This document shows positions 26,812 through 36,819 of a stretch of DNA of 64,000 nucleotides, in pieces. Where the stretch lies: NCBI RefSeq assembly GCF_031432315.1, contig NZ_JAVKGO010000006.1:1-64000 (forward strand), in the 5' to 3' direction. Source of the DNA: Serpentinicella sp031432315. GTDB lineage: Bacteria > Bacillota > Clostridia > Peptostreptococcales > Natronincolaceae. A program made the translations under genes and the position numbers. The notes under the pieces were generated by a model. It was not told the origin of the DNA, made no database searches, and saw only the letters and a list, made by a program, of their open reading frames with translations. Within the stretch, counting starts at the first letter, position 1, and each line of letters opens with the position of its first letter.

Positions 26812-26897
26812 ATCAGTCACCTTCTAACATTTAACTTTATACACGAAGTGTACCGTATTATTTTAGCAGTTTACATAGGGGAATGCAATAAAAAGCT

Positions 26898-27878
26898 CTA
26901 TACATAACCCGCTTCTCCTCGTATACTAATCTCTCCACTTTGAATTGTTTCCTCTACACCACTATGCTTCTTTATAATGATAAACCCATCATCAGATAGT
27001 CGAAGTACTTTTCCTTCTTCTATTTTTTTGCCTGATTTTATTATAGATACATTTTTACCTATTAATGCCGAATGATCCCTACATATTTTAATTGTTTTAT
27101 CCAGTGTTCCTTTATGTATGAAATGATCATAAAGTCTCTCGAACTCAGATAATATATCAACAAGTATTTTCTTTCGATCTACAGGTTCACCTTTTTCTAT
27201 CATCAAGGAAGTTGCCATGTTTTCAATATCAGCAGGAAATTGTTTAACATTAACATTTATTCCAATACCAATTACAAGATAGTGAATTTCGTTAATCTCT
27301 GCGGACATTTCCGTCAAAATACCGCACACTTTCTTCCCTTTAATCGTTATGTCATTTGGCCATTTGATTTTTGCATCTACGCCTAAACTTTCACGTAGTG
27401 CATTACTCACTGCTGCAGCACCAATTTGTGTAACTTTTACCCCTTCTACTGGGGCAATATCAGGTTTAAGAACAAGAGACATCCAGATGCCAGTCCCTTT
27501 TGGAGACACCCAACTACGACCCATCCGTCCCCTTCCTTCAACTTGTTCTTCAGCTATTACTATGGTTCCATGATCTAAGCTATTTCCATTCTCTTTAGCG
27601 TAATCGTTTGTTGATTGAATGCTTTCAAAATGAATAATATTCTCCCCTATTTTTTCTGTAGTCAAGTAATTACTAATCTCGACTGGTAACAGACTATTAC
27701 TTTTTTCAATTATTCGATATCCCTTTTTATGAACCGATTCTATCAAGTAACCTTCTAGTTTCAGTGCGTTAATGTGCTTCCACACAGCGGTTCTTGATAC
27801 TTGTAACTTTGAACTGATTTCTTCACCGGATATAAACCCTTTACTATTATATAGTATCTTAAGTACCTGTTCTCGCAT
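26898..27878 (-). CDS. birA: Biotin-protein ligase / biotin operon repressor
   Basis: Attaches biotin to carboxylases and decarboxylases and, as a dimer, represses biotin genes. The N-terminal HTH_11 domain (residues 1-60, ISSKLQVSRTAVWKHINALKLEGY) marks the bifunctional form. The ligase core has the biotinyl-AMP loop GRGRMGRSWVSPKGTGIW and KWPNDITIKGKKVCGILTE, with a C-terminal SH3-like domain. 326 residues. GGTGGG before the ATG. It directly follows the biotin-dependent decarboxylase operon, whose MmdC subunit is a substrate. The 270-base upstream gap has no clear promoter. Confidence 0.95.
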   Translation of the reverse strand: MREQVLKILYNSKGFISGEEISSKLQVSRTAVWKHINALKLEGYLIESVHKKGYRIIEKSNSLLPVEISNYLTTEKIGENIIHFESIQSTNDYAKENGNSLDHGTIVIAEEQVEGRGRMGRSWVSPKGTGIWMSLVLKPDIAPVEGVKVTQIGAAAVSNALRESLGVDAKIKWPNDITIKGKKVCGILTEMSAEINEIHYLVIGIGINVNVKQFPADIENMATSLMIEKGEPVDRKKILVDILSEFERLYDHFIHKGTLDKTIKICRDHSALIGKNVSIIKSGKKIEEGKVLRLSDDGFIIIKKHSGVEETIQSGEISIRGEAGYV

Positions 27879-28149
27879 AATCCCACCTATACCCCTTATT
27901 AATTTTTACGTAATATAAATCCTAAGGTTTCATAGACCTTTTCTTATCTTCATAAACTTATTTTTTAGTTCATTGCATCTTCTTAGTTTTAATTATACAT
28001 TAACATCTACATAAATTGCATAATTACATTTTTGAGATTTTCAATATAATAAATTGTAAAAAATACCTTCTGTCCACCTCATTTATGAACAGTATCCTTT
28101 AATTAAGAAATAAACACAAGTCAATAAATCCGAAACGAAGAAGACTCAT

Positions 28150-29268
28150 CTAACTAAATAGGGATAAAAATACTCCCGCGGCCACTGCTGATCCAATCAC
28201 CCCTGCAACGTTAGGGCCCATAGCATGCATTAATAAAAAGTTGCTTGGATTCGCCTTTTGTCCCTCCACCTGAGAAACCCGAGCCGCCATAGGTACTGCG
28301 GATACACCAGCAGAACCGATTAATGGATTAATTGCATTTCCACCTAATAATTTATTCATAATTTTAGCCAATATTACCCCGGATGCTGTACCAAAAGCAA
28401 AGGCCAAAATGCCTAAAGCGATAATTTGTATCGTTTGAATAGTTAAAAAGTACTGTGCTTGTGCAGTGGCTCCTACACTTAAACCTAATAAAATGGTTAC
28501 TATATTTATAAGTTCATTTTGTGCCATCTTTGCCAACCGATCAGTAACCATGCTTTCTTTTAAAAGATTCCCTAGCATCAACATGCCTACAAGGGCTGTA
28601 GCAGATGGTAAAAATAAAGAAACAAAAATAGTAACCATAATTGGGAATACTATTTTTTCCTTTTTTGATACGGTCCGTAATTGTTCCATCTTTATCTTTC
28701 TTTCTCTTTCCGTAGTTAATAGTCGCATTATGGGTGGTTGTATTACCGGTACAAGGGCCATATATGAATATGCAGCTACAGCAATTGGACCTAACAATTC
28801 AGGTATTAAAAGTGAGGTTAAGAATATGGCTGTCGGACCGTCTGCACCTCCTATAATTCCTATGGATGCCGCTCCTTGTGCATCAAATCCTATTAGGATC
28901 GCCCCTATAAATGTAAAAAATATACCAAACTGAGCCGCAGCTCCTAATAATATACTTTTAGGGTTAGCTATTAATGGCCCGAAATCAGTCATTGCTCCAA
29001 CCCCTAAAAATATCAATGGTGGAAATACACCTGACTGTAAACCAACAGTATAAAAATTATATAATAATCCACCCTCGTCCATGATACCTCCTAAAGGTAA
29101 ATTAGTCAAAATCATTCCAAATGCAATGGGCAGTAACAATAATGGCTCAAACTTCTTACTAATTGCTAAATATAACAAAAAACACCCCACAAGTATCATC
29201 ACAAACTGTTGCCAAGTCATATTTGCAAAACCAGTCATTTCCCAAAAATTTAATAATACTTGAATCAT
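28150..29268 (-). CDS. mmdB: Na+-translocating decarboxylase beta subunit
   Basis: Membrane subunit that decarboxylates carboxybiotin and exports sodium ions. The 372-residue protein has about nine hydrophobic segments and the conserved GIIGGADGPTAIFLTSLL and PLIGSAGVSAVPMAARVSQ motifs with the Na+-binding aspartate and the GPN region MHAMGPNVAGVIGSAVAAGV. It is equally similar in kind to OadB and GcdB; the neighbouring carboxyltransferase points to methylmalonyl-CoA decarboxylase. Last gene of the operon mmdA-D-C-B. AAAGGAG before the ATG. No clear terminator follows. Confidence 0.92.
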   Translation of the reverse strand: MIQVLLNFWEMTGFANMTWQQFVMILVGCFLLYLAISKKFEPLLLLPIAFGMILTNLPLGGIMDEGGLLYNFYTVGLQSGVFPPLIFLGVGAMTDFGPLIANPKSILLGAAAQFGIFFTFIGAILIGFDAQGAASIGIIGGADGPTAIFLTSLLIPELLGPIAVAAYSYMALVPVIQPPIMRLLTTERERKIKMEQLRTVSKKEKIVFPIMVTIFVSLFLPSATALVGMLMLGNLLKESMVTDRLAKMAQNELINIVTILLGLSVGATAQAQYFLTIQTIQIIALGILAFAFGTASGVILAKIMNKLLGGNAINPLIGSAGVSAVPMAARVSQVEGQKANPSNFLLMHAMGPNVAGVIGSAVAAGVFLSLFS

Positions 29269-29381
29269 TTTGTCTCTCCTTTCATGGCCCTAGGAAATTT
29301 CTATCCGATACCTTGCAATTTAAACAGATGAGAAAATTGCATTATTAAGCTAGTCGAATATAAATAAAGTCAATTATAAAG

Positions 29382-29786
29382 CTATTTCAAAGTAACTAGT
29401 AGATCGCCTCCACCCACAGCAATCCCTTCCTTAACATCAACAGTTGCCACCACACCATCCTTAGGTGATGTTATTTCATTCTCCATTTTCATTGCCTCTA
29501 ATATAACGAGAACTTGTCCTACTTTTACTGTTTCTCCTTCTTTAACAAGAATCTTCCACACATTTCCTGGCATTGGAGATTCGATGATTGTACTTCCCCT
29601 TTGCATTTCTAAAGAAGCTACGTTAGTCCCTTGTCCTGATTTACTAGCAGATGGTTTTTCAGACATAATATTTTTAGTTTCTGACTTCTCCTCTTTGGCT
29701 ATTGGACTTCTTACATCTTCACCCACAACCTCTTCAACATCGACCTTATAAGTGACTCCATTTACGGTAACATTAAATTTTCTCAT
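29382..29786 (-). CDS. mmdC: Biotin carboxyl carrier subunit of the decarboxylase
   Basis: Carries carboxybiotin between the transferase and the membrane subunit. The C-terminal biotinyl domain (residues 65-134) holds the target lysine in EAMKMENEI. The start MRKFNVTVNGVTYKVDVEEV is the usual N-terminal strand and is linked by a flexible Ser/Lys/Glu-rich segment. 134 residues, normal. CAGGAGG before the ATG. Third gene of the operon; BirA is encoded immediately downstream of it. Confidence 0.94.
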   Translation of the reverse strand: MRKFNVTVNGVTYKVDVEEVVGEDVRSPIAKEEKSETKNIMSEKPSASKSGQGTNVASLEMQRGSTIIESPMPGNVWKILVKEGETVKVGQVLVILEAMKMENEITSPKDGVVATVDVKEGIAVGGGDLLVTLK

Positions 29787-29859
29787 TAAAATACCTCCTG
29801 AATATAAAAATGATATTAACTGTAGTTATAAGATATGGTTACTAAAATATTAGCAGACA

Positions 29860-30261
29860 CTAGCGATTCATTTGATTAACTCTCGTCACCCTTGACCATG
29901 TGGTGTTATGATCCGCAGTACGATGAATATTTCTAACAATTATATTATGGGTTGATGTCTCTAACCTCATAGCTAAAGCAGCAGTTATTATGGCTACTAG
30001 TTCATGTTCTTGTACCATTTCCTCATATACTTCTTCTTCCACTTCGGGAATAGGGTCCGATTCTTGTCCAGACATTTCATTTGCTGGTGCTTTAGAGGAC
30101 CCAGTAAATATGTTTTTTAAAATCATAATAATTAACATAATTAATATAAGAATAAAAAATACAATCCCTACACCAAATAATGCAACCTCAATACCACCTA
30201 GAATTCTCTCACTTAAGGTTAAAGACTCAAAGTCTGTGTTCATCCTTTCCATTAAATTCAT
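29860..30261 (-). CDS. mmdD: OadG-like small subunit of Na+-decarboxylase
   Basis: Assembly subunit that links the carboxyltransferase to the membrane part. 133 residues: one membrane helix (residues 22-48, EVALFGVGIVFFILILIMLI) and an acidic linker, followed by a helical segment HELVAIITAALAMRLE and the tail ending WSRVTRVNQMNR. This is the delta/gamma-subunit layout. GAGGTG before the ATG. It starts 22 bases after mmdA. Confidence 0.88.
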   Translation of the reverse strand: MNLMERMNTDFESLTLSERILGGIEVALFGVGIVFFILILIMLIIMILKNIFTGSSKAPANEMSGQESDPIPEVEEEVYEEMVQEHELVAIITAALAMRLETSTHNIIVRNIHRTADHNTTWSRVTRVNQMNR

Positions 30262-30283
30262 TCAGTTTCACCTCATATTTTAT

Positions 30284-31831
30284 TTATAATGGAATATTTC
30301 CGTGCTTTTTTGCTGGGTTTAATTCTCTTTTGGTTGCTAACATATTTAGCGCATCTATTATTCGAGGTCTAGTAGCAGAGGGTTCTATTACATCATCAAC
30401 ATATCCCATCTCCGCGGCTTTGTACGGTGTGGCAACTTCTTTCTTATATTGTTCTATTTTTGCTACTCTATCATCCTTTGGATCCTCAGCATGGGCAATT
30501 TCATTTTTATAAATAATATTTGCAGCTGCCTCTGGATCCATAATTGCAATCTCCGCAGTTGGCCAAGCAAATACTAAATCAGCACCTAAATTCTTATTGC
30601 CCATGGCAAGATACCCTCCACCATACGCCCGCTTTGTAATTAATGTAACCTTCGGGACGGTTGCCTCTGCATAAGCATAAATTAATTTTGCGCCATGTCT
30701 AATTACGCCCCCATATTCTTGTCTGATATCAGGTAAAAAACCAGGACTATCCACTATAGTAAGTATTGGAATGTTAAAGCTATTGCAAAAACGAATAAAT
30801 CTAGCAGCTTTATTTAATGCGTTTATATCTAATGCTCCTTCTAATACCATTGGTTGACTTCCTATCAATCCAACAGTTTGTCCATTCATTTTAATAAAAG
30901 CGATTATGATATTTTGTGCATAATGCTTTTGCACTTCAAAAAAATACCCATCATCTGAAATTGAATGTGCAATAACTTTCATATCATAATTTTTACTTGT
31001 ATCATTTGATATTATTTCTTCTAATTCTAGATTGGTTCTATTTATTATATCTCCTGTGCTTGTAATCGGCCCAGAATCCATATTATTTGAGGGCAATAAG
31101 TTTAGTAGTTTCCTTATTTCTTTTATACATTCCTCTTCAGTTTTTGTAATAAAATGTGCTACGCCACTTTTCCTATTGTGTATCATTGCTCCACCTAAAG
31201 CTTCCATTGATACTTGCTCTCCAGTTACACTCTCAATTCTACTTGGTCCAGTTATAAACATTTGACTTATTTCTTCTATCATAAAAATAAAATCCGTTAA
31301 AGCAGGTACATATCCAGCCACACCCGCACAAGAACCCATTACAGCTGATATCTGAGGTACAACCCCAGATAATCGTGTCGTATGTTTTAGTATTTCTGCA
31401 TATCCTGCTAAAGCATCTATTCCTTCTTCAATCTTAGCCCCACTGGAATCTTTTAGCGCAACAATAGGCGCCCCCATTTTTAATGCCATCTGTTGAATTC
31501 TTGCTATTTTTTTTGTTTGTACCTCTCCTACAGCCCCCTCCATAACTGTGTGCTCCTGTGCATAAGCATAAACAAGCCTACCATCAACTAGTCCATATCC
31601 TGTTATAACACCTTCACCAGAATACACTTCGTTATTATTATTTAGACCTACCTTAGGATTTTTTATATAAATATCTAATTCTACAAAGGTTCCCTCATCA
31701 AATAGTAATGAAATTCTTTCCCTGGCTGTTCTTTTGTTTTTATTTTTCTGTAAATCCAAATCATCAATATCTTGTCCCCTTCGATATCGCTCCCTTTCCC
31801 TTCGAAATTCACCTAGTTTAGTATTCGGCAT
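30284..31831 (-). CDS. mmdA: Methylmalonyl-CoA decarboxylase carboxyltransferase subunit
   Basis: Moves the carboxyl group from the acyl-CoA, probably (S)-methylmalonyl-CoA, to biotin. The 515 residues form two crotonase-like domains: ARERISLLFDEGTFVELDIY, DSSGAKIEEGIDALAGY in the N half; IPILTIVDSPGFLPDIRQEYGG and GGGYLAMGNKNLGADLVFAWP in the C half. Propionyl- or glutaconyl-CoA carboxyltransferases look alike, so substrate is inferred from the company of mmdD, C and B. AGGAGGAG before the ATG. First gene of the operon; a BirA-box-like dyad lies upstream at 31876-31911. Confidence 0.9.
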   Translation of the reverse strand: MPNTKLGEFRRERERYRRGQDIDDLDLQKNKNKRTARERISLLFDEGTFVELDIYIKNPKVGLNNNNEVYSGEGVITGYGLVDGRLVYAYAQEHTVMEGAVGEVQTKKIARIQQMALKMGAPIVALKDSSGAKIEEGIDALAGYAEILKHTTRLSGVVPQISAVMGSCAGVAGYVPALTDFIFMIEEISQMFITGPSRIESVTGEQVSMEALGGAMIHNRKSGVAHFITKTEEECIKEIRKLLNLLPSNNMDSGPITSTGDIINRTNLELEEIISNDTSKNYDMKVIAHSISDDGYFFEVQKHYAQNIIIAFIKMNGQTVGLIGSQPMVLEGALDINALNKAARFIRFCNSFNIPILTIVDSPGFLPDIRQEYGGVIRHGAKLIYAYAEATVPKVTLITKRAYGGGYLAMGNKNLGADLVFAWPTAEIAIMDPEAAANIIYKNEIAHAEDPKDDRVAKIEQYKKEVATPYKAAEMGYVDDVIEPSATRPRIIDALNMLATKRELNPAKKHGNIPL

Positions 31832-31875
31832 TATAACTCCTCCTAATATTTATTATTAACAAAATGCACAAAACA

Positions 31876-31911
31876 CATTTAACCAATACAAATTTCTTGG
31901 GTGTTTACATT
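31876..31911. promoter_or_regulatory. BirA-box-like dyad upstream of mmdA
   Basis: Minus-strand AATGTAAAC and GGTTAAATG, 18 bases apart, form an imperfect inverted repeat (6 of 8 core positions) resembling the TGTAAAC-spacer-GTTTACA type of Firmicute BirA sites. The spacing is longer than I would expect, so this is tentative. Confidence 0.3.
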
Positions 31912-32064
31912 TTGTACGCTTCTTCTGATAAATCCTGATTTAATTAGTAATTTCCCATACTTTCATATTTTACTAAATTAATTTTTTTATACTATTTTAT
32001 TATTAGTGCAATTTGTAAACTTATTTTAATAAAAGTAATTATACATTTTAATTTGCAAAAACAG

Positions 32065-32099
32065 GAAAAAGCTCCGAAGCGTAGCTTCGAAGCTTTTAA
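32065..32099 (-). terminator. Terminator of ftsH
   Basis: Stem AAAAGCT.CGAAGC with GCTTCG.AGCTTTT around TAC, T tract on the minus strand. It lies 7 bases after the ftsH stop. Confidence 0.85.
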
Positions 32100-32105
32100 A
32101 TTTGG

Positions 32106-34070
32106 TTATTCTTCATCTTTATCTATATTTTCTGTGTCACTATTATTTTCATGATCTGTGGCGTCATCAGTAGATTTTTTGTTTTCTTGCTTTAATGCTT
32201 TGAATTTTGCATCTAGACTATCTACTGTGTCATCTTCTTCTACTACTACTTTCCCTTCGAAAATATGCTTAAATTGGTCTGCATCTAATGTTTCTAATTT
32301 TAACAATGCTTTGGCTACAGTATGTAGCATTTCCATATTTTCAGTTAGTAAATTTTGTGCTCGACTATATGACTGATCCACAATTCTTCGAATTTCTTTG
32401 TCTACTTCCGCCGCAACTTCTTCTGAGTAATTTCGTTTTGAAGTCATATCTCTTCCTAGGAATACTTCTTCGTCACCACTACCCAAGCTAAGTGGACCAA
32501 TTTTTTCACTCATTCCATACTTAGTAACCATGCCTCTGGCTACAGCTGACACTCTTTGTAAGTCATTTTGTGCCCCTGTACTAATATCTTCAAGAACAAG
32601 TTGTTCAGCAACTCTTCCCCCAAGTAAATGGATAATGTGTTCTTCCATTTCTGTTTTTGTATTATAGTATTTATCTTCAGTTGGTAAGATCATTGTAAAT
32701 CCACCAGCTTTACCTCGAGGAATTATAGAAACTTGATGTACTGGATCCGTATTAGGTAAAAGAGTGGCTACGACAGCATGCCCTGCTTCATGATATGCAG
32801 TAAGTTTTCTTTCTTTTTCACTAATAACCCTAGTCTTCTTCTCAAGCCCAGCAATTACCTTTGTAATCGCTTCTTCTATTGTTGCCATTTTTATTTTCTT
32901 TTCATTTCTTCTAGCTGTAAGTAGCGCAGCTTCATTCATTAAGTTTTCAATGTCTGCAGGGGTAAATCCTGGGGTTCTTCTAGCTAAAACTTTCACATCT
33001 ACATCCGTATCAACAGGTTTATTCTTTGCATGTACATTGATGATCGCTTCTCGACCTCTAATATCCGGTGCACCTACTAAAATTTGACGATCAAATCTTC
33101 CAGGCCTTAAAAGTGCAGGGTCTAAAATATCTGGTCTATTTGTCGCTGCAACAATTATAATACCTTCATTAACGCCAAAACCATCCATCTCTACAAGAAG
33201 CTGATTTAATGTCTGCTCTCTTTCATCGTGACCACCACCAAGGCCAGCCCCTCTTTTTCTACCTACAGCATCAATTTCGTCAATAAATATAATACAAGGT
33301 GCATTTTTCTTTGATTGATCAAATAGATCTCTAACTCTCGATGCTCCTACACCAACAAACATCTCAACAAAATCGGAACCACTTATACTAAAGAACGGTA
33401 CTCCTGCTTCTCCAGCAATTGCTTTTGTTAAATAAGTTTTTCCTGTTCCCGGAGGTCCAACCATTAAGATCCCCTTTGGTATCCTTGCACCTAAGTCTAT
33501 ATACTTACGAGGACTTTTTAGAAAATCTACAACTTCTACTAATTCTTCTTTTTCTTCATCTAATCCAGCTACATCGTCAAAAGTAACCTTTTTTTGCTCA
33601 TCTTCTTTATGCAGCTTTGCTCTACTCTTACCAAAAGACATCACACGGTTGCCGCCACCCTGGGACTGTTGCATAAAGAACACCCAGAAAATCACAAATA
33701 CAACCACCAAGAATATGTACGGTAAAAGTTCAATAAACCATGGGGTTGTTGGAGGTGGTTCTGCAGTAACTCTTAATCCATTAGTTTCTATCATCTGATT
33801 ATCGATAATTTCACTAAAACGTTCATGGCTATATACCGTCGGAATAAAAGATCTAAAATAGCTGGTTTCTCCATTTTTCACAATCGTACCTTCAACATTC
33901 CGTTCAACGATATGAATTTCTGTTACATTCCCATCTACTAGCTCTTTATATAATCCGGAAAACTCAATGTCTACAATATCTTGCGTAGTTGCTGGCCATC
34001 TGCTTACTAAGGCCAATAAAATGACAAACATGAGCACCCAGAAACTTGCTCCTTTAAAAAATTTCCTCAC
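32106..34070 (-). CDS. ftsH: ATP-dependent zinc metalloprotease FtsH
   Basis: Membrane-anchored protease that degrades misfolded membrane and regulatory proteins. Two membrane helices (about residues 8-24 and 111-133) flank an extracytoplasmic domain. The AAA+ domain has Walker A GPPGTGKT (205-212), Walker B CIIFIDEIDAVG and the second region AATNRPDILDPALLRPGRFD. The zinc site is HEAGH (427-431). 654 residues, acidic tail. GTG start after GAGGAGGG. A sigma-A promoter lies at 34114-34142. It follows tilS; the hpt gene often found between them is absent. Confidence 0.97.
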   Translation of the reverse strand: MRKFFKGASFWVLMFVILLALVSRWPATTQDIVDIEFSGLYKELVDGNVTEIHIVERNVEGTIVKNGETSYFRSFIPTVYSHERFSEIIDNQMIETNGLRVTAEPPPTTPWFIELLPYIFLVVVFVIFWVFFMQQSQGGGNRVMSFGKSRAKLHKEDEQKKVTFDDVAGLDEEKEELVEVVDFLKSPRKYIDLGARIPKGILMVGPPGTGKTYLTKAIAGEAGVPFFSISGSDFVEMFVGVGASRVRDLFDQSKKNAPCIIFIDEIDAVGRKRGAGLGGGHDEREQTLNQLLVEMDGFGVNEGIIIVAATNRPDILDPALLRPGRFDRQILVGAPDIRGREAIINVHAKNKPVDTDVDVKVLARRTPGFTPADIENLMNEAALLTARRNEKKIKMATIEEAITKVIAGLEKKTRVISEKERKLTAYHEAGHAVVATLLPNTDPVHQVSIIPRGKAGGFTMILPTEDKYYNTKTEMEEHIIHLLGGRVAEQLVLEDISTGAQNDLQRVSAVARGMVTKYGMSEKIGPLSLGSGDEEVFLGRDMTSKRNYSEEVAAEVDKEIRRIVDQSYSRAQNLLTENMEMLHTVAKALLKLETLDADQFKHIFEGKVVVEEDDTVDSLDAKFKALKQENKKSTDDATDHENNSDTENIDKDEE

Positions 34071-34113
34071 TCGACGCCCTCCTCTACAATGTGTATATTT
34101 TATGCATTCTAAT

Positions 34114-34142
34114 ATTTTATCATACTATTTATTTTAAAACAA
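34114..34142 (-). promoter_or_regulatory. Sigma-A promoter of ftsH
   Basis: Minus-strand TTGTTT (34137-34142), 17-base spacer, TAAAAT (34114-34119), about 40 bases before the GTG start. Confidence 0.6.
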
Positions 34143-34281
34143 CTTAGTGAATTTCATCATTTGTATAGTCCAATAAATATAAAAATTTACTAAAACTTGT
34201 TATGAAACTTTCTCTAATTCTTATACCATTATCGTTAAATATGCATTTCCTTTTTTTTTGCTTTTCAATATCCTTCTTGTA

Positions 34282-35673
34282 TTATTTAATTGTCTTAAAT
34301 TCTATTGCTAAAATTCTTTTTGTACTGTCTGTTATTTTATATTTCTCACTCATTCGATAACCCACTACCCACATGATTTCTTCACCATCACATACTAAAG
34401 GAATGAGTTTGCGCTTTTCTCTATCAATTTTATAATCAATAAAAAAGTCCTTTAGCTTTTTGGAACCAGAAAGCCCCAATGGCCAAAATCTATCTCCTTC
34501 TTTTCTGTTTCTAATTAATAAGTTATTTTTTACCTTATCATAGTCAAAATACTTCAAATACTTATCTCTACTTATTGCCACCTTTTCCTCTTTCTCTAAT
34601 ACCTTAATATGTATTTCTTGCCCAATTTCAGAGATATATTTGTAACCCTCTGGCTCTAATTCATAAGCATACTCTCCATCATAGTCACTTTCTCCCATCG
34701 AAAGAATTAGCTTATCATAGCTCGTTCTAAAACTGATCCCCAAAGGCAGAGTTAACCGTTTAGCCGTATCCCCTTTTTCTAATATATTTAAAATACTTTG
34801 AATGTGTTTGTATTCTAAAGCTTCTTTTCTTCCCATTAGTTTTTCAGTTGCTAACCTTAATATTCTAGGTTTTAATGCTGCATGTTTTTGTTTGATTTTC
34901 TCTACTGATAAAACAATAACGTTATTTTCTTCACTTAGTACTGCGTCATTAAATGCAATCTTACCTTGTTCTTCCATAAAGGAGCTATCGTGCTTTAAAA
35001 TTTCCGCCATTCTTGCCATAGTCTCAATTATATTTGGATTATAATTTTCTTTTAAATACGGGATTAACTCAATACGGATTTTGTTTCTATGATATATGGG
35101 CTCTAAATTTGTTCCATCAATTCTTGGGTCTAGCTTATGTAGAAAACAGTAATCCTCTATCTCTTTTCTTTTTACATTTAGTAATGGTCTAATAATCTTT
35201 CCTCTTTTAAAATGGATTGCCGTTAACCCTTCAGTTCCAGTACCTCTTAAGAACCGCATCAACACTGTTTCTGCTTGATCATTAAGGTTATGTGCCACAG
35301 CAATTTTAGAAGACACCCCTACTTTTTCGGAAACTTCTTCAAAAAACTGATACCTCTTAATTCTACCCGCTTCTTCTAAAGATAAACTATTTTTTTTAGC
35401 AAATTCAGACACATCTTCACTCTTTATAAAACAAAGAATGTTTAATCTTTCGCATAACTGGGAGACGTAGTGGGCATCTAATTGTGATGCTATCCCTCTA
35501 AAATTATGATTTAAATGGGCAGCATATAAATCAATTTTAAGATCCTCTTTAATACTATGTAATGCATGCAATAAACATACGGAGTCCGGTCCACCGGATA
35601 TTCCGACAATTACTTTATCTCCAACTTCAATTAGTTTTTCTCTTTTTATTGTCTCTTTTATCTCTTGTATCAT
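34282..35673 (-). CDS. tilS: tRNA(Ile)-lysidine synthetase
   Basis: Converts C34 of tRNA-Ile(CAU) to lysidine so that it reads AUA. The PP-loop is VGISGGPDSVCLLHAL, followed by AAHLNHNFRG and NLNDQAETVLMRFLRGTG. The C-terminal TilS domain is present (NRKEGDRFWPLGLSGSKKLKDF). 463 residues, normal. AGAGGG before the ATG. It lies between the Ser/Thr kinase and ftsH, the standard sporulation-locus order of clostridia. Confidence 0.95.
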   Translation of the reverse strand: MIQEIKETIKREKLIEVGDKVIVGISGGPDSVCLLHALHSIKEDLKIDLYAAHLNHNFRGIASQLDAHYVSQLCERLNILCFIKSEDVSEFAKKNSLSLEEAGRIKRYQFFEEVSEKVGVSSKIAVAHNLNDQAETVLMRFLRGTGTEGLTAIHFKRGKIIRPLLNVKRKEIEDYCFLHKLDPRIDGTNLEPIYHRNKIRIELIPYLKENYNPNIIETMARMAEILKHDSSFMEEQGKIAFNDAVLSEENNVIVLSVEKIKQKHAALKPRILRLATEKLMGRKEALEYKHIQSILNILEKGDTAKRLTLPLGISFRTSYDKLILSMGESDYDGEYAYELEPEGYKYISEIGQEIHIKVLEKEEKVAISRDKYLKYFDYDKVKNNLLIRNRKEGDRFWPLGLSGSKKLKDFFIDYKIDREKRKLIPLVCDGEEIMWVVGYRMSEKYKITDSTKRILAIEFKTIK

Positions 35674-35913
35674 ACTTTATCCCTCTTTTATTCATTCTTT
35701 CTTAATTGCTATTTCTATATATACTCACATTTTCCTTTTAAATTACGTAATTTTATTACAATTTTATTTATTTAGGTAATCTTATAATTAAACACAATCG
35801 TTAAATATAAGATAAAGATTAATGTATACCCAGTCTTTTTATTATCAGTTATCCGATAGTTTTATATCGTCAAAAAATAAATTATCTCATTCTAGGATAT
35901 CTTTAATTTTAAT

Positions 35914-36819
35914 TTACCTTATATTTAGATAAGCAAAAATCAATGTAGAAATAAAAAGAGAGCAACTACATATAAAAAAGAAATCTACATTTAAAGGATT
36001 TTTTATTACATTATTTGTTTTGAAAATTTGTTTTTCTTTATTATATAATTCTTTAATTCTTCTCGAGAATTTTTCAATATTTTTTTCTTTTCCTAAAAGG
36101 CCTTTGATCATAAAGGATTTTATGTCTTTGTGAATGGAACTTTTTTGTATCTTATTAATCACTGTTTCAATTGTATCTTTTCTTGGATTAAGATTTTCGT
36201 TTATTGTGAGTCTTACTAGTATCATTATTACAAGGAATAAATCATAAGACGTTTCTGCTATACGATCTCCACAATTCCAACTAGCCCGATCATAGCTTGG
36301 TGTAAACTCTTTAATTGCTTCTCCCTTTTTCACAAGACCACCTAGGTCAATTAGCTTGATTTTCTTTTTTTCTCGATCTAACATTATGTTTTCCAGCTTT
36401 AGATCTGCCATGATATATCCCATATTATGTATTTTAACTAAACCATCTAAAATGACTATAATAACGCCTAATACGGTTTTTGTTGATACAAGGTTGTTTT
36501 CCGAATAATTTTGTAAATTCACACCATCAATATGCTCCAAAAGTAAATAGTATAACGTCTTCCCTTGAATCTCTACGTCATCCATATCATATACTTTTAC
36601 TACTAGTTTTACATTTTGGAACTTTTTAAGAAGCCCAAACTCCCTATTAATTGCAATATTGTCTTCACTTAGCTTCAAGGCATACTCACGATCTAAATGA
36701 ATGTCTCTCACTAAATATACAGCACCAGTCCCACCTTCTCCTAGCTTTTTTTTGACCTCGTAGCTTTTTTTATTCCATTTTCCTTTAATAACAGTATAGG
36801 GACTCAAATGAGGTAACAC
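35914..36819 (-). CDS. Membrane-anchored Ser/Thr protein kinase
   Basis: Hanks-type kinase of 301 residues. Gly-rich loop LGEGGTGAVYLV, ATP-binding Lys in YALKLSE, catalytic loop YIMADLKLENIML (the usual His-Arg-Asp is Met-Ala-Asp, but the Asp and Asn are kept), and metal-binding LIDLGG in place of Asp-Phe-Gly. A single membrane helix lies at the C-terminus (about 278-298), with almost nothing beyond it, so there is no sensor domain. GTG start after GAGAGGTG. It pairs with the VWA gene upstream; in many clostridia the two follow spoIIE. Targets are unknown. Confidence 0.88.
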   Translation of the reverse strand: MLPHLSPYTVIKGKWNKKSYEVKKKLGEGGTGAVYLVRDIHLDREYALKLSEDNIAINREFGLLKKFQNVKLVVKVYDMDDVEIQGKTLYYLLLEHIDGVNLQNYSENNLVSTKTVLGVIIVILDGLVKIHNMGYIMADLKLENIMLDREKKKIKLIDLGGLVKKGEAIKEFTPSYDRASWNCGDRIAETSYDLFLVIMILVRLTINENLNPRKDTIETVINKIQKSSIHKDIKSFMIKGLLGKEKNIEKFSRRIKELYNKEKQIFKTNNVIKNPLNVDFFFICSCSLFISTLIFAYLNIR

